Source of the DNA: Candidatus Nanoarchaeia archaeon
Lineage (GTDB): Archaea; Nanobdellota; Nanobdellia; Woesearchaeales; JAQUVJ01
DNA: 43,733 bases
Assembly (NCBI GenBank): GCA_028693395.1
Contig: JAQUVJ010000009.1
Span: forward strand, 1-43,733
Reading direction: 5' to 3'
Positions 32,714 to 43,200 of the stretch are shown here, piece by piece. Each line of letters starts with the position of its first letter. The first letter of the stretch is position 1. Made by a program: the position numbers and the translations under genes. The notes under the pieces are model-generated. The model searched no databases, was not told the DNA's origin, and worked only from the letters and a program-made list of their open reading frames with translations.

Positions 32714-33998
32714 CTTTTTTCATGTTTATTTTTTCTTGATTATTCATATATTTTTTTAATACTTTAGGAATAATAATACTACCATCTTTTTGTTGATTAT
32801 TTTCCATTATTGCAATTAATGCTCTTGGAGATGCTATTACTGTATTATTTAATGTGTGAGCAAAATCTGTTTCTCCATTCAATTCATATTTTATTTTTAA
32901 TCTTCTTGCTTGAGCTTGTTCCATATTTGTGCAAGAACCAACTTCAAAATATTTTTTTTGTCTTGGAGACCATGCTTCTACATCTGCGGATTTCGCCTTT
33001 AAATCAGCCAAATCACCAGAACAGCATTCTAATTTTCTGACAGGTACATTTAAACCTTTAAAAATCTCAACTGTATAATTCAACATTTTATCATACCAAT
33101 CATATGATTCTTCTGGAAGACATACAACAACCATTTCTTGTTTTTCAAATTGATGTACTCTATAAAATCCTCTTTCTTCAATTCCATGTGCACCAACTTC
33201 TTTTCTAAAACAAGCAGAATAAGCTGTGTATTTATATGGAAGTTCTTTTGCATTAAACTTTTTTTCTTTAAACATTCCAATTAAAGAATGTTCTGATGTT
33301 CCTATTAAATATAAATCTTCATTTTCAATTTTATACATCATAGCATCTTTTTCTTCAAAACTCATAACTCCTTCTACAACTTCTGATCTTATCATATATG
33401 GAGTAATTATTAATTCAAAACCTTTTTCAATCATATAATCTCTAGCATATGAAAGTATGGCACTATGAAGTCTTGCTATATCTCCTTTTAGAAAATAAAA
33501 TCCATTTCCTGAATTTTTTCTTGCTGTTTCAAAATCGGCACCATTTAATTTTAAAGCAAGTTCAGCATGATTAAAAATTTCATAATCATAAACTTTTGGT
33601 TCTCCTATTTTTTCTAATTCAACATTATCTGAATCATCTTTTCCTATAGGAACTGATTCATGAATCATATTAGGAATTTTAAACATTATTTCATTAATTT
33701 TACTTTCTAATTCAAGTCTTCTTTTTTCAATTATTTCAATTTTTTCTGGAATTTCTTTTGCTTCATTTTTTGCAATTTTTAAATTTTCTAAATCATTATT
33801 TTTTACATAAAGAGCAATCGATTTTGAAACTTTATTTCTTTGAGAACGTAAATCATCTTCTTGATATTTTAGATCTCTATATTCTTTATCATATTCTAAA
33901 ACTTTATCTACTAATGCAACTTTATAATCTTGAAATTTTTTTTTAATATTTTCCTTAACTTTATCTGGATTTTCTCTTATCAATTTTATGTCTATCAT
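32706..33998 (-). CDS. serS: Seryl-tRNA synthetase
   Basis: SerRS charges tRNA-Ser (and tRNA-Sec where present). The 430 residues contain the N-terminal long coiled-coil arm (about 30-105) that clasps the tRNA variable arm, then the class II core. Serine site T234-S-E236 lies in IGTSEHSLIG; motif 2 is F264-RKEVGAHGIEERGFYRVHQF (split at the limit of quotation), and motif 3 is NNTVIASPRALIAIMENNQQ with R392. EVGSCTNMEQAQARRL is the conserved segment between them. This is the standard form found in bacteria, eukaryotes and many archaea, not the rare methanogen type. The downstream overlap with an AlaX-like gene is notable because AlaX proteins correct serine errors on tRNA-Ala. Confidence 0.97.
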   Translation of the reverse strand: MIDIKLIRENPDKVKENIKKKFQDYKVALVDKVLEYDKEYRDLKYQEDDLRSQRNKVSKSIALYVKNNDLENLKIAKNEAKEIPEKIEIIEKRRLELESKINEIMFKIPNMIHESVPIGKDDSDNVELEKIGEPKVYDYEIFNHAELALKLNGADFETARKNSGNGFYFLKGDIARLHSAILSYARDYMIEKGFELIITPYMIRSEVVEGVMSFEEKDAMMYKIENEDLYLIGTSEHSLIGMFKEKKFNAKELPYKYTAYSACFRKEVGAHGIEERGFYRVHQFEKQEMVVVCLPEESYDWYDKMLNYTVEIFKGLNVPVRKLECCSGDLADLKAKSADVEAWSPRQKKYFEVGSCTNMEQAQARRLKIKYELNGETDFAHTLNNTVIASPRALIAIMENNQQKDGSIIIPKVLKKYMNNQEKINMKKDD

Positions 33999-34045
33999 CT
34001 TAATCTCTTCTTCATATCTTTATATTTAATTTATCTTTATTATTA

Positions 34046-34504
34046 TTAATTATTTCTTCCTAATTCTTTAAAATCTTTTGCAATTCTTCCTAATTCATTT
34101 ATATTCTCTGTAAAAACAGGTAATACTTTTTGAAAAACTCTTTCCATTGCTTTTAAATCTGTACCAATTCCTACAATATTTTTATCATAATCTCCAATTT
34201 TTCCTAATATAGATGAATTTAAATTATTAAAATCTTCTCTTAACAAACTAAATTTAAAATCCATTTCATCAACTCTTCTTGAAATTTCATCTCTATATTT
34301 TTCTAATTCTTCTATTTTTTTTAAAGAATCTGATAATTTTTCTGAAACAACTGCTTCAATTATTTCTTGTAATTTATTTAATAAATCATCATCTGAAGAA
34401 TCTTCTTGCATTTGATCTTGCATTTGCATAGGTTGCATTCCTGGCATAGGTTGTCCTGGAAATTGATTCATTTGCATATTTTGTGGTGGTTGCATTGGGT
34501 CCAT
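34046..34504 (-). CDS. Small coiled-coil protein with Met/Gln/Pro-rich N-terminus
   Basis: The 152-residue protein has no signal peptide. Residues 1-36 are Met/Gln/Pro-rich (PGQPMPGMQPMQMQ), then comes an acidic DSSDDD and a long helix from about 40 to 115 with clear heptads (IEELEKYRDEISRRVDEMDF). The end, GTDLKAMERVFQKVLPVFTE, looks well ordered. I believe similar proteins occur in other DPANN genomes but cannot name a function. The start is firm: AGAGGT eight bases before the ATG at 34504 is one of the best ribosome sites in the window, and TATA boxes lie at about 34561-34571 and 34577-34587. The serS gene begins 47 bases after its stop and may be co-transcribed. Confidence 0.75.
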   Translation of the reverse strand: MDPMQPPQNMQMNQFPGQPMPGMQPMQMQDQMQEDSSDDDLLNKLQEIIEAVVSEKLSDSLKKIEELEKYRDEISRRVDEMDFKFSLLREDFNNLNSSILGKIGDYDKNIVGIGTDLKAMERVFQKVLPVFTENINELGRIAKDFKELGRNN

Positions 34505-34511
34505 AATTAAT

Positions 34512-34517
34512 ACCTCT
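34512..34517 (-). promoter_or_regulatory. Strong ribosome site of the small coiled-coil gene
   Basis: AGAGGT on the minus strand, seven bases before ATG 34504. Confidence 0.65.
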
Positions 34518-34560
34518 TTTAATTAATAAATTAATGAATTTATAATATATTGTGTAAGAG

Positions 34561-34587
34561 ATTATATAAATACTATTATATAAATCT
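34561..34587 (-). promoter_or_regulatory. Twin TATA elements before the coiled-coil-serS-alaX group
   Basis: The minus strand reads ATTTATATAAT at 34577-34587 and TTTATATAATC at 34560-34570, two near copies 17 bases apart. The nearer one would start transcription about 30 bases before the ATG. Confidence 0.5.
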
Positions 34588-34697
34588 TACAATTATTCTT
34601 TTTACATTTTTTTTCTTATCTATTAATTTATTAAAAATAATTTTTAAAAATAATAAATTAATAATCTAAAAATACATTAAATAAAAAAATCAATAAA

Positions 34698-37600
34698 TTA
34701 TATTTTATCTATCTTATCAAAAACAGATTCTTTAGATTTTATTTCATCTTCCAAATCTTCAAAAATATCTTTTTCTTCTTTATTATTTTCTTTATTATCT
34801 TTTTTATCTTTATTTTCTTGGTTTTTATCAATATCTTTACTAATTATTTTTTCTATTTCATCATTTGATTTATTTTCTGTTTTTTCTGTCGATTTTGTTT
34901 CATCATCATTTAACAAAGATTCTATTTCTTTTTTAAGATCATCTTTTCTTTGTTTTAACTCATTTTCTCTTCTTGCTTCTATTTCTTTTAATTGATCTAT
35001 CATTTCTGCTTCTTTGTTTTCTTTTTTAATTCCTTCAATATCTTCCATTGTTATTTTTCTACTATTTGTTTCTTGAATTTCTTTTAATTTTTTAACAGCT
35101 CTTAATTTTTCTAATAATTCTTCTTTTGATAAATTTTTAAAATCATCTTTTGAAAAAGATTGTTTTTCTTCTTCTTTTATTTGTTTTGATTTTATATTTA
35201 TTCTATTAATAATTCCTTGTCTTTTTTCTTTTGAACTTGTTGTAAATGATTTTGAATTTTTAAGTTTCTCAGATAAATTACTAACATTTTCTTTGTTAAT
35301 ATTTATATTTTTTATACTATTAAATTTATTTTCATTTGATGTATTTACAAATTCTTTTGAAAAATTATCATTATTAATTCTTGAATTATTATTCATTCTT
35401 CTTTGAATTATACTTTGACCTGCATTTCTTGAATTTGATCCAAAACTCATTTGATTCATATTTCTATTAATGTTTCCATTTTGATTATTCTGATCAAATT
35501 GATTGCTTTGATTATTTTGATTACTTTGATTTGTTTGATCATTCTTTTTATTAGTATTTTTATCATAATTATTCTTGCTTTTATGAGCATATGCATAATA
35601 ACCAAATGAACCTACAATTAAAATTATAAAACCTAATCCAATGTATAATAATGACATTAATGGATTTTTTTCTTTAAATCCTGCTTCTTTTGCGTCTTCT
35701 TCATTTTGTTCTTTCATAGATTCTAATTCTGATTGGGTATATTGAGAACATTGTTTTGTTAATTGTGAACATACCCCTGTTTGACAATCTGAATCTTTTG
35801 AACAATATAAACCAACATCACATTTTTCACAACTACTTCCTCCGCAATCAACATCAGATTCGTATTGGTTTTTAAATCCATCATCACATGTTGGAATTTT
35901 ACAAATTTTTTCATCTAAATTACAAAAGCCTGATTGACAATCTGAATCTTTTTCGCATTTTGAATCAACTTCGCATTTTAATCCTCTAATTGTACAAGGA
36001 CCTCCGCAATCACGACCCATTTCACCTAAACTTGTATCAAAAATATAATTATAACAATGATTTAATACACAATATCCTTTAACACAATCCGCATTGTCTT
36101 GACAATCAGCATTTCTATTGCAATAAGCATTTAATTCACATTTTTTACAAGGTCCTCCACAATCAATATCAGATTCTCCTTGATTTTTAATTCCATCACT
36201 ACACGTTGCAATTCCTTCAGGAGTTAAACTTAAATCTTTTTTAAATCTTGAACATTTTTCTATTATATTTCCTGCACCATCTTTAACAAAAAGACAAACT
36301 TCGTATTCTCTATCAATTTCTAAAGTATAAGGAATTTCTATTTCTTTTGAAATGTTTTTTTCTTTTTTGTAATTTATTCCATAATTACTACAATCTAAAC
36401 TTTTTCCTTCTATTTTTAAAAAACACTCTTTAAATTCAAAATTATCGTACAAACTAATACTTGCATTTATTACATTTTTATATGTATCTCTTGCATTTAT
36501 TGATACTTCTGGATCTAAGAAATCAAAATAAAGAATTTTACTCATATCGTCTTTTAATCCAAAACTTGCAAAATTTTCAAAACTACAATTAACAATTAGA
36601 TGAATTTCGCTTAAATCTTTTATAATTGGACGATCTGGAATAATAACTTCATGAATTTTTCTTGCAATATTTAAAGAAACAGGTGATTCATTGAATTCTG
36701 TTATTTTATATTTGCATGTAGATTCTCTATTAGTACTTATTATAAATTTTAAATCTCTATTCAAATATTTATCTGGCTTTATTGATAATATTTTGTTGTC
36801 TGCTTGTGAATCTACTAAAACAGTAAACTCTTTTTCTACCATATTTCCAACAAAATCTTCACACTCAAGCTTAAAATCATATTCTTTATTATTTAAATTT
36901 GTAACAAGCAAAGATATTCCATCTTTTTTATACTCACTTGTAAATACACCTTGAAAATCATTATGTGAGTATTTACAAATAACTGGTTCTGATGCATTTA
37001 TTTTAATTTCTAAAATTTCGTTATAAATAACATTATCTCCGTAAGTAAAATCAATTTCAGGTAGTTTATCATCTAAAACAATTTTATAATTATAAACTTG
37101 AGAATATTCTATTTCGAATATATCATATAATTTCATATCTAAAAAGTATTCCTCTTGTCCTTCTTCTGGCATTGTAAAACTTAAAGATTCAAAATCTATT
37201 GAAAATACATGATTATTTATTGTTAATTCATTAAAACCACCAGCATCTGATTTTTCTTTATATAATTTATATTCCATTTTTTTTAATTGTTCTGTAGATG
37301 TAAATTCTAAATCGTTTTCTAATGTATTAATCAATATATAATTAATATTATTAATTTTCTTTTGTTTAAAATTTGTTGTTAAAGATGGAATTGGTCTTGT
37401 TATCCTTATTGTACTTGTTTTTTCTTTTAATTCGTTATTATGATCAAGATATTTTAATACAAAATTATATGCTCCTTCATATAAAAAATCTATACCTTCT
37501 AAAGTAAATTCATAATAATCATCTGAAACTTTATCATAATTTAAATTTATTATAGTAGGACCTTGATACAAATATGCATCTATTATATTTGGTTTATAAT

Positions 37601-37733
37601 TTGAATCTAATTTTACCATTATTTCTGGTTTTAAATTATTAATTTCTAAACTAATTGTAAATTGTGTTAAAATTACAACTGCAATACTTATTAAAAAAAT
37701 CATTTGAATTATTTTTTTATTATATTTTACCAT
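34698..37733 (-). CDS. Surface protein with Ig-like domains, DCGG Cys-rich repeats, membrane helix and cytoplasmic coiled coil
   Basis: The 1011-residue protein has a signal peptide (IIQMIFLISIAVVILTQFTI), then about 480 residues of beta domains with scattered Cys. Residues about 509-661 are Cys-rich and contain three modules of the kind CxDGxKNxxESDxDCGGxCxxC, the middle one altered (GRDCGGPCTIRGLKC), each followed by DC-x(2-4)-C motifs. Such modules occur in large extracellular proteins of bacteria and DPANN archaea and should be disulphide-bonded. A single membrane helix lies at about 690-712 (SLLYIGLGFIILIVGSFGYY). The cytoplasmic part of 300 residues has an Asn/Gln-rich stretch and a long Lys/Glu coiled coil. 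An outside sensor or adhesin linked to an intracellular scaffold is inferred; no known signalling motif is seen. Confidence 0.8.
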   Translation of the reverse strand: MVKYNKKIIQMIFLISIAVVILTQFTISLEINNLKPEIMVKLDSNYKPNIIDAYLYQGPTIINLNYDKVSDDYYEFTLEGIDFLYEGAYNFVLKYLDHNNELKEKTSTIRITRPIPSLTTNFKQKKINNINYILINTLENDLEFTSTEQLKKMEYKLYKEKSDAGGFNELTINNHVFSIDFESLSFTMPEEGQEEYFLDMKLYDIFEIEYSQVYNYKIVLDDKLPEIDFTYGDNVIYNEILEIKINASEPVICKYSHNDFQGVFTSEYKKDGISLLVTNLNNKEYDFKLECEDFVGNMVEKEFTVLVDSQADNKILSIKPDKYLNRDLKFIISTNRESTCKYKITEFNESPVSLNIARKIHEVIIPDRPIIKDLSEIHLIVNCSFENFASFGLKDDMSKILYFDFLDPEVSINARDTYKNVINASISLYDNFEFKECFLKIEGKSLDCSNYGINYKKEKNISKEIEIPYTLEIDREYEVCLFVKDGAGNIIEKCSRFKKDLSLTPEGIATCSDGIKNQGESDIDCGGPCKKCELNAYCNRNADCQDNADCVKGYCVLNHCYNYIFDTSLGEMGRDCGGPCTIRGLKCEVDSKCEKDSDCQSGFCNLDEKICKIPTCDDGFKNQYESDVDCGGSSCEKCDVGLYCSKDSDCQTGVCSQLTKQCSQYTQSELESMKEQNEEDAKEAGFKEKNPLMSLLYIGLGFIILIVGSFGYYAYAHKSKNNYDKNTNKKNDQTNQSNQNNQSNQFDQNNQNGNINRNMNQMSFGSNSRNAGQSIIQRRMNNNSRINNDNFSKEFVNTSNENKFNSIKNININKENVSNLSEKLKNSKSFTTSSKEKRQGIINRINIKSKQIKEEEKQSFSKDDFKNLSKEELLEKLRAVKKLKEIQETNSRKITMEDIEGIKKENKEAEMIDQLKEIEARRENELKQRKDDLKKEIESLLNDDETKSTEKTENKSNDEIEKIISKDIDKNQENKDKKDNKENNKEEKDIFEDLEDEIKSKESVFDKIDKI

Positions 37734-37800
37734 TTTTATCTATATTTTTCAATTTATATTATATTTTTGTTATATGTTTTTATCTTTTATTGTTTTTTTA

Positions 37801-37839
37801 TTAATTTTTATTAATTTTTATTAATTTTTATTAATTTAA
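37801..37839. repeat. 10-bp tandem repeat in spacer
   Basis: ttaattttta repeats about four times in the 114-base spacer between two surface-protein genes. T-rich on the plus strand, it is A-rich for the minus-strand transcript and thus no terminator for it. Confidence 0.8.
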
Positions 37840-37847
37840 TTACTTTT

Positions 37848-40262
37848 TTAATTAATATTCTTTACATAATAATCTGTTACAAATTCATTTGTATCTAAAT
37901 ATTGAGTATAAATTAAATCATCATTTTTCAAAATTACTGCTGAATTTAATTCACCTTGTAATAAATTGAAATTTGCTATTGTTTGTGCTGTTTGTTGAAT
38001 TATATTTTCTGATTTTTTACAAAAGGTTATATTAAAACTATTAAAAATTTCTATTCTTTCAACATTTCCACAATATTTAAATTTGTTTGGAGTGTAATTT
38101 ATTGTATATAAATAATTATTTGAAAGATCAACTCCATAACTTAATTTTGAATCTGATTCGTACCTTTTTAACAATTCTTTTGCTATTTGGTTTTCATCAT
38201 TATCTGTAAATTCTAATAAATAATTTCCAGATAAATAAAAAAATTCTTCTTTTCCTGCTTTTTTAAAAATTACAGTATTATCTATAACTTTAAATGCATC
38301 GAATTCTTTTTGAAGAAATACATTATTCAAATATTCTTTATTTTCATTAATATTAATTGAAATTTTAATACTATAACTACCTAAACTTACTGAATAATTG
38401 TGAGATTTATCAATTTCTGAATAAGAATATGATCCTGATGGAGCTATATTTACTATTTCTTTAAAGCAATCATCTTTACAATCTTCTTTTTCACAAATAT
38501 TATTTCCACATTTTTTATAAAAATCATTTATTGGATCTTTGAAATATAAACTACCTTTTTCTCCTCTATAAGATATTTCATTAATACTATAATTTAAAGA
38601 ATCTTTTTTGTAATATAAATAATCAAATTCATATTTTACTGAATCATTTACTAAAAATTGAACTCTTATGTAATTCATATCGTTATTTGAATTTATTGAA
38701 TATGATTTTACTGCTTTATTTGATATTGAATTTAAAAAAATAGAGTTAAAATCAATTCTATCTTCATTTCCATTTTGATTATTTATAATTTTTATTTGAT
38801 AATCTGAATTTTCTTTTTTATCAAAGATAAATCTTATATCTGGATTACTTTCAAAAATAGGAATTTTATTAGATAAAAAATTGTTTTCAATTATATCGTA
38901 TTTAAAATTATGAACATTTTTTATCCATGTATAATTTTTTTTAATAATCTGTGAATCTAATGATTCTATTTCTATTACAAAATTATTTATTTGTTCTTGA
39001 GTATATGACGAAGTATTTACAAAACATTTTTTGTTATTTCCAATATCAATACAATTATTTATTGAATAGGCATTATTATTGATTTTTAATGTGTCTAAAT
39101 TTGCATTATCTTTATTTTCAATTATTAATATGAAATCATCATATAAAGTTCCATCTATATCATTTGTTACTATATCAACATCTGTTGACTCATAAATAAT
39201 CTTGTAATGTTTCTTTCCTTCAGTATTTGTTGCTAAATCTGATATTTCAAATTCGATATTATTATCATTTACATAGGTATCAGCTAATAAATATTTTCCT
39301 ATTGAAAAATTAAATTCTAAACCATTTTTTGTTATATTTATTTCTTGAAGTGATGGGTCGTAATATAAATTTTTAAAAGTTAATTTCCCTGTTTCATTTA
39401 TATTTACATTTAATTTTATATTTTTATTTGAAAAAGTAATATTGTTTGATGTGTACGGAGATAAATATGTTTCATTTAAAAGATCATATATTTTATTATT
39501 TTTTTCATCTTTAAAATTTAATTCATTTATTTTTAAATTAATATCAAAATAAATTTTCCAATTTTTTAAATAATCGCTGAATCCTTCTTTTGAACAATTC
39601 AATGTTAAGTTTAATTCTCCATCATCAAAATCTAAATCTTCATCAGTATATGCATAAAAATTAATAATTGATGAATAACCTATAATCTGAATTGAAGTTC
39701 CTGTTATTATAGTGTAATAATTTCCTTTATTGTCTTTTAATTCACAATCATTTCCATCTATTGGCATTCTTGAATTAAATCTAACTTTAAAGTTATAAGT
39801 ATTTGAAGATGCAATAGGTGTTAAATTATAAACTGGATATTTTAAATTTGGATCATAAACAATATTTTTCTCTACTATTTTTTCTCCACATATAAAAGTA
39901 ATTTTATTTTCTCCTTCTTGTAAAGTTTTAAAAAATTCATAATAACTTTTTAATTGTATTATACTTCCTTCTTGAAAAACACAAGGTTCATTTGAAAAAT
40001 ATATCAATTCACCTGATAATTTTGAATTTTTTGTAAAAAATGTTTCACCAATATAATATCCAATATTTGAATAATAAATATCAAAATCACTTTCTAAAAA
40101 ACCTCCATATTGAATATTTACTTTGTTCCAAACAAGTCCTAAATTATCAATTTTTGAATCTTCGATAGTAACTCCAACTGAAATTGTATTTTGAATTAAT
40201 ACTAAAAAAAGTAAAAATAAAGATAATAATATTTTTTTTTGTTTAAAAATCATCTTAATCAT
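37848..40262 (-). CDS. Large secreted beta-rich protein with CGNxICE motif
   Basis: The product is about 804 residues from ATG 40262; ATG 40253, ATG 40268 and TTG 40271 are alternatives, all near or in the end of the upstream gene. A signal peptide (KKILLSLFLLFLVLIQNTIS) follows a basic start. The body is Asn- and Tyr-rich beta sequence with several probable Ig-like domains and many sequons. Near residue 585-600 is KCGNNICEKEDCKDDCF, the CGNGxCE-type Cys motif seen in surface proteins of many DPANN archaea. There is no clear C-terminal membrane helix, so it is secreted or held by partners. Overlap with the upstream gene indicates co-translation of two giant surface proteins, perhaps parts of one envelope structure. 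Confidence 0.75.
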   Translation of the reverse strand: MIKMIFKQKKILLSLFLLFLVLIQNTISVGVTIEDSKIDNLGLVWNKVNIQYGGFLESDFDIYYSNIGYYIGETFFTKNSKLSGELIYFSNEPCVFQEGSIIQLKSYYEFFKTLQEGENKITFICGEKIVEKNIVYDPNLKYPVYNLTPIASSNTYNFKVRFNSRMPIDGNDCELKDNKGNYYTIITGTSIQIIGYSSIINFYAYTDEDLDFDDGELNLTLNCSKEGFSDYLKNWKIYFDINLKINELNFKDEKNNKIYDLLNETYLSPYTSNNITFSNKNIKLNVNINETGKLTFKNLYYDPSLQEINITKNGLEFNFSIGKYLLADTYVNDNNIEFEISDLATNTEGKKHYKIIYESTDVDIVTNDIDGTLYDDFILIIENKDNANLDTLKINNNAYSINNCIDIGNNKKCFVNTSSYTQEQINNFVIEIESLDSQIIKKNYTWIKNVHNFKYDIIENNFLSNKIPIFESNPDIRFIFDKKENSDYQIKIINNQNGNEDRIDFNSIFLNSISNKAVKSYSINSNNDMNYIRVQFLVNDSVKYEFDYLYYKKDSLNYSINEISYRGEKGSLYFKDPINDFYKKCGNNICEKEDCKDDCFKEIVNIAPSGSYSYSEIDKSHNYSVSLGSYSIKISININENKEYLNNVFLQKEFDAFKVIDNTVIFKKAGKEEFFYLSGNYLLEFTDNDENQIAKELLKRYESDSKLSYGVDLSNNYLYTINYTPNKFKYCGNVERIEIFNSFNITFCKKSENIIQQTAQTIANFNLLQGELNSAVILKNDDLIYTQYLDTNEFVTDYYVKNIN

Positions 40263-43200
40263 TCTCATCAAAAACTTGTGAATAAAACTTATCGTTTGCT
40301 ATATTATAATAATAACTTGGATTAGAAATTATTATTTTATCTGTTACATTTATTGTTAATATTGAATATTTTTTATTTTCTAAATCTATATAATAATTAT
40401 ATTTATTATTATAATAATCTTTATTGTCATATCCTGATAAATATTCTATATCTGATTTTATATTTACTTTTTTACCATAAATATAATTTATTTCATTTGA
40501 ATAATATGAATTTTCTAATATTTTATTTTTGATTTCTTTTAAATTATATTCACTTTCTATTGTTATTGTTTTGTTATCTAATAATATATGTTCATTGTTA
40601 TATTCACAATAGTATTGCATTAATGTATTATTTTCTAAAATTAAAACTTCTTGATTTTTATATTTATTACCATCATATATTACATAATTTTCTAAATCAT
40701 ATTCATTATATTTACAAGATACATTTACTTCAAAAATGTTTTTATCAATATTTGAATTGTCTGTTAAAATTATTTGATTATTTGCTGTTAAATTATAATC
40801 TCTTTCATTAATTGGATCATTTGTTCCATCTGTTCTTTGACAAGATAAATTGAAAATTTCATTATCAATTTGACATTCGTGTAATTTTAAAAAACCAGCA
40901 CATTCTATTTCATTTACTTTACAAATATAATTTGAAAATGTATAAATGTAATTCTTACCGGTTTTTGGAATTGATTGATTTTCTCCAAATATTCTAAATT
41001 TGTTATTTTCATTTTCGTTTAATACAAAAAAATCAAATTTAATTATATCATTTGATTCTATATTTTTCAAATATATGTTTAAATTTTCTCCATTACAATT
41101 TATTAAATTTATATTATCTTTAATTAATTTTACTTGTTTTTTAGCCAACCATTCCATTCCAAAATTCAATCCACACTTATTTGAAGAATCATAATAAATT
41201 AAAACTTCACCTTTACTTATTTCATTATTTATTAATTCTTTAATTTCATCTTCTGAACCAAACAATGAAAATTTTTGCAATATTAATTCGTTATTTTTTA
41301 ATGATCCATTGATTTGGAAATTTCTTTCTAACATTAATTTTCCTTCTTGATTTGAACATTTTATTTCAACATCTCCAATAGTTGAATCTGTAAATGTAGT
41401 ATAATTAATATTATAAACATGATAATTTAAAAATTCATCTTCATATTCATTGTAAGCATTTTGTGCATATTTTAAAGTATAATTGCATTTTAATTCGTAA
41501 TCTGTATAAAATGAAAAATTCCTATCTTTTAATTTTATATTATCTTTACTCTCATATTCATTAAAAATTCCTATTATTTGTTGTTCATTATATGTATCTG
41601 AGAAAAATTCTACAACTTTTCCATAAACCATTTTTCTTAATTTTAATTCTCTTGTAAAAATTTCTGAATTTATTGTTTCTAAATTGATGTTTAAATCAAA
41701 TGTTGTACTTAAATTTTTAAATGTAATAATAGAATCTTCAAAACTACTTTTAAATCTAAATTGTTCATTTGATTTATATTTTAATACAAAGAAATTATTT
41801 TCATATGATAAATTAAATTCTTCTCCTAAATCATAATTTGAATCTTCTTGAATAATATATTCATTATTTAAATAATTTATTATTTTGATATTTTCTTCAT
41901 CATAATCTACTACTATTTCAAAACTTCTTCCATCTATAATAAATGATAAATTTATTATTTTTTTATTAAATAAAGATGAAGAATCAATTTTTAATTCATC
42001 TAATTTGTTTTTTGTAAAGTATAATTTATCTTTTTCTAAAATTGGATCTTCGCTAAAATTTATTTCTAATTTATTTGAATAATTTCCTATTTCAATTATT
42101 TGAGGAGAAATATAATCTTTAATAAAATCATTTAAATAATTTATTTGATTAAATCCACTTTCATTATAAAATTGTTTTCCTACTTGTATATTATTTGATG
42201 AAGATATCAATAAATTGTTTTTTCCATCAATTATTTCAAAATTATTTTTACTTAATTCTGTTAAATTTAAAACATAATTATCATTTGTTTTAATACATAA
42301 ATTTGTATATTTTAAATTTGTTAAATTAAATGTTCCATATGGATTTAAATTTTCTACACTTCTAAAAAAATCGTTATTTTTAATAAAATCATAAGATTCT
42401 AAATTACAAGTTAAATCATTTTCATTTAAATATATATTTGATAAAAATAATTTTTCATCTAAATTTAATAAATCAATAAAATATTTATTATCTGCATTTT
42501 TTGTTTGAGAAAAAACATTTCCTTTATCAAATCTTATTCTTTGTTCAAAATCTAAGACATCTAAAATTTTTGAGTCTTTTGTTATTAAAAGATTTACTTT
42601 ATTATATATTTGTGATTCATTTATTAAAATTATTTTTGTTGTTTCCGAATACAAATAACATGTCTCTTGATCTAAATTAACTATATATTCTGATGGTGAT
42701 TTTGAAATATTGCAATTTGAATAGAAATTAACATCATTATTTCCTTGTCCAAAATTAAATTTAAATTGTTCTTGATTTGAATTATATTTCATAAAATATG
42801 TTTTTAAATTTGAATCATAATAAATTATATTTTCACTTTCACTTATTATCTTATCATTAGTTTTATCAAAAGTTTTAGTTATAATTTTTTCTTGTCCGTT
42901 TATAATATATTTTATTTCAATATTGTTATTTGTGTTAGTAATTGAATCTGATAACAAAATTGATGAATATTTATTTATTGATGATTTTATAACTCCATTT
43001 ATCTTATATGTTATATTTGATACTTGATATGGATTATAAATTAAAACTCCTTTATTTTGATTAGTAAATATTTTTATTTCATTTAAATCAGTATATATGA
43101 CTTCTTGATTGGTATAAGATTGATTTAAATAATTTAAATTAAATTTATTATATCCTGAATTTATTTCAAAGTCTGAATTCGCAGATTTTATAATTCCATC

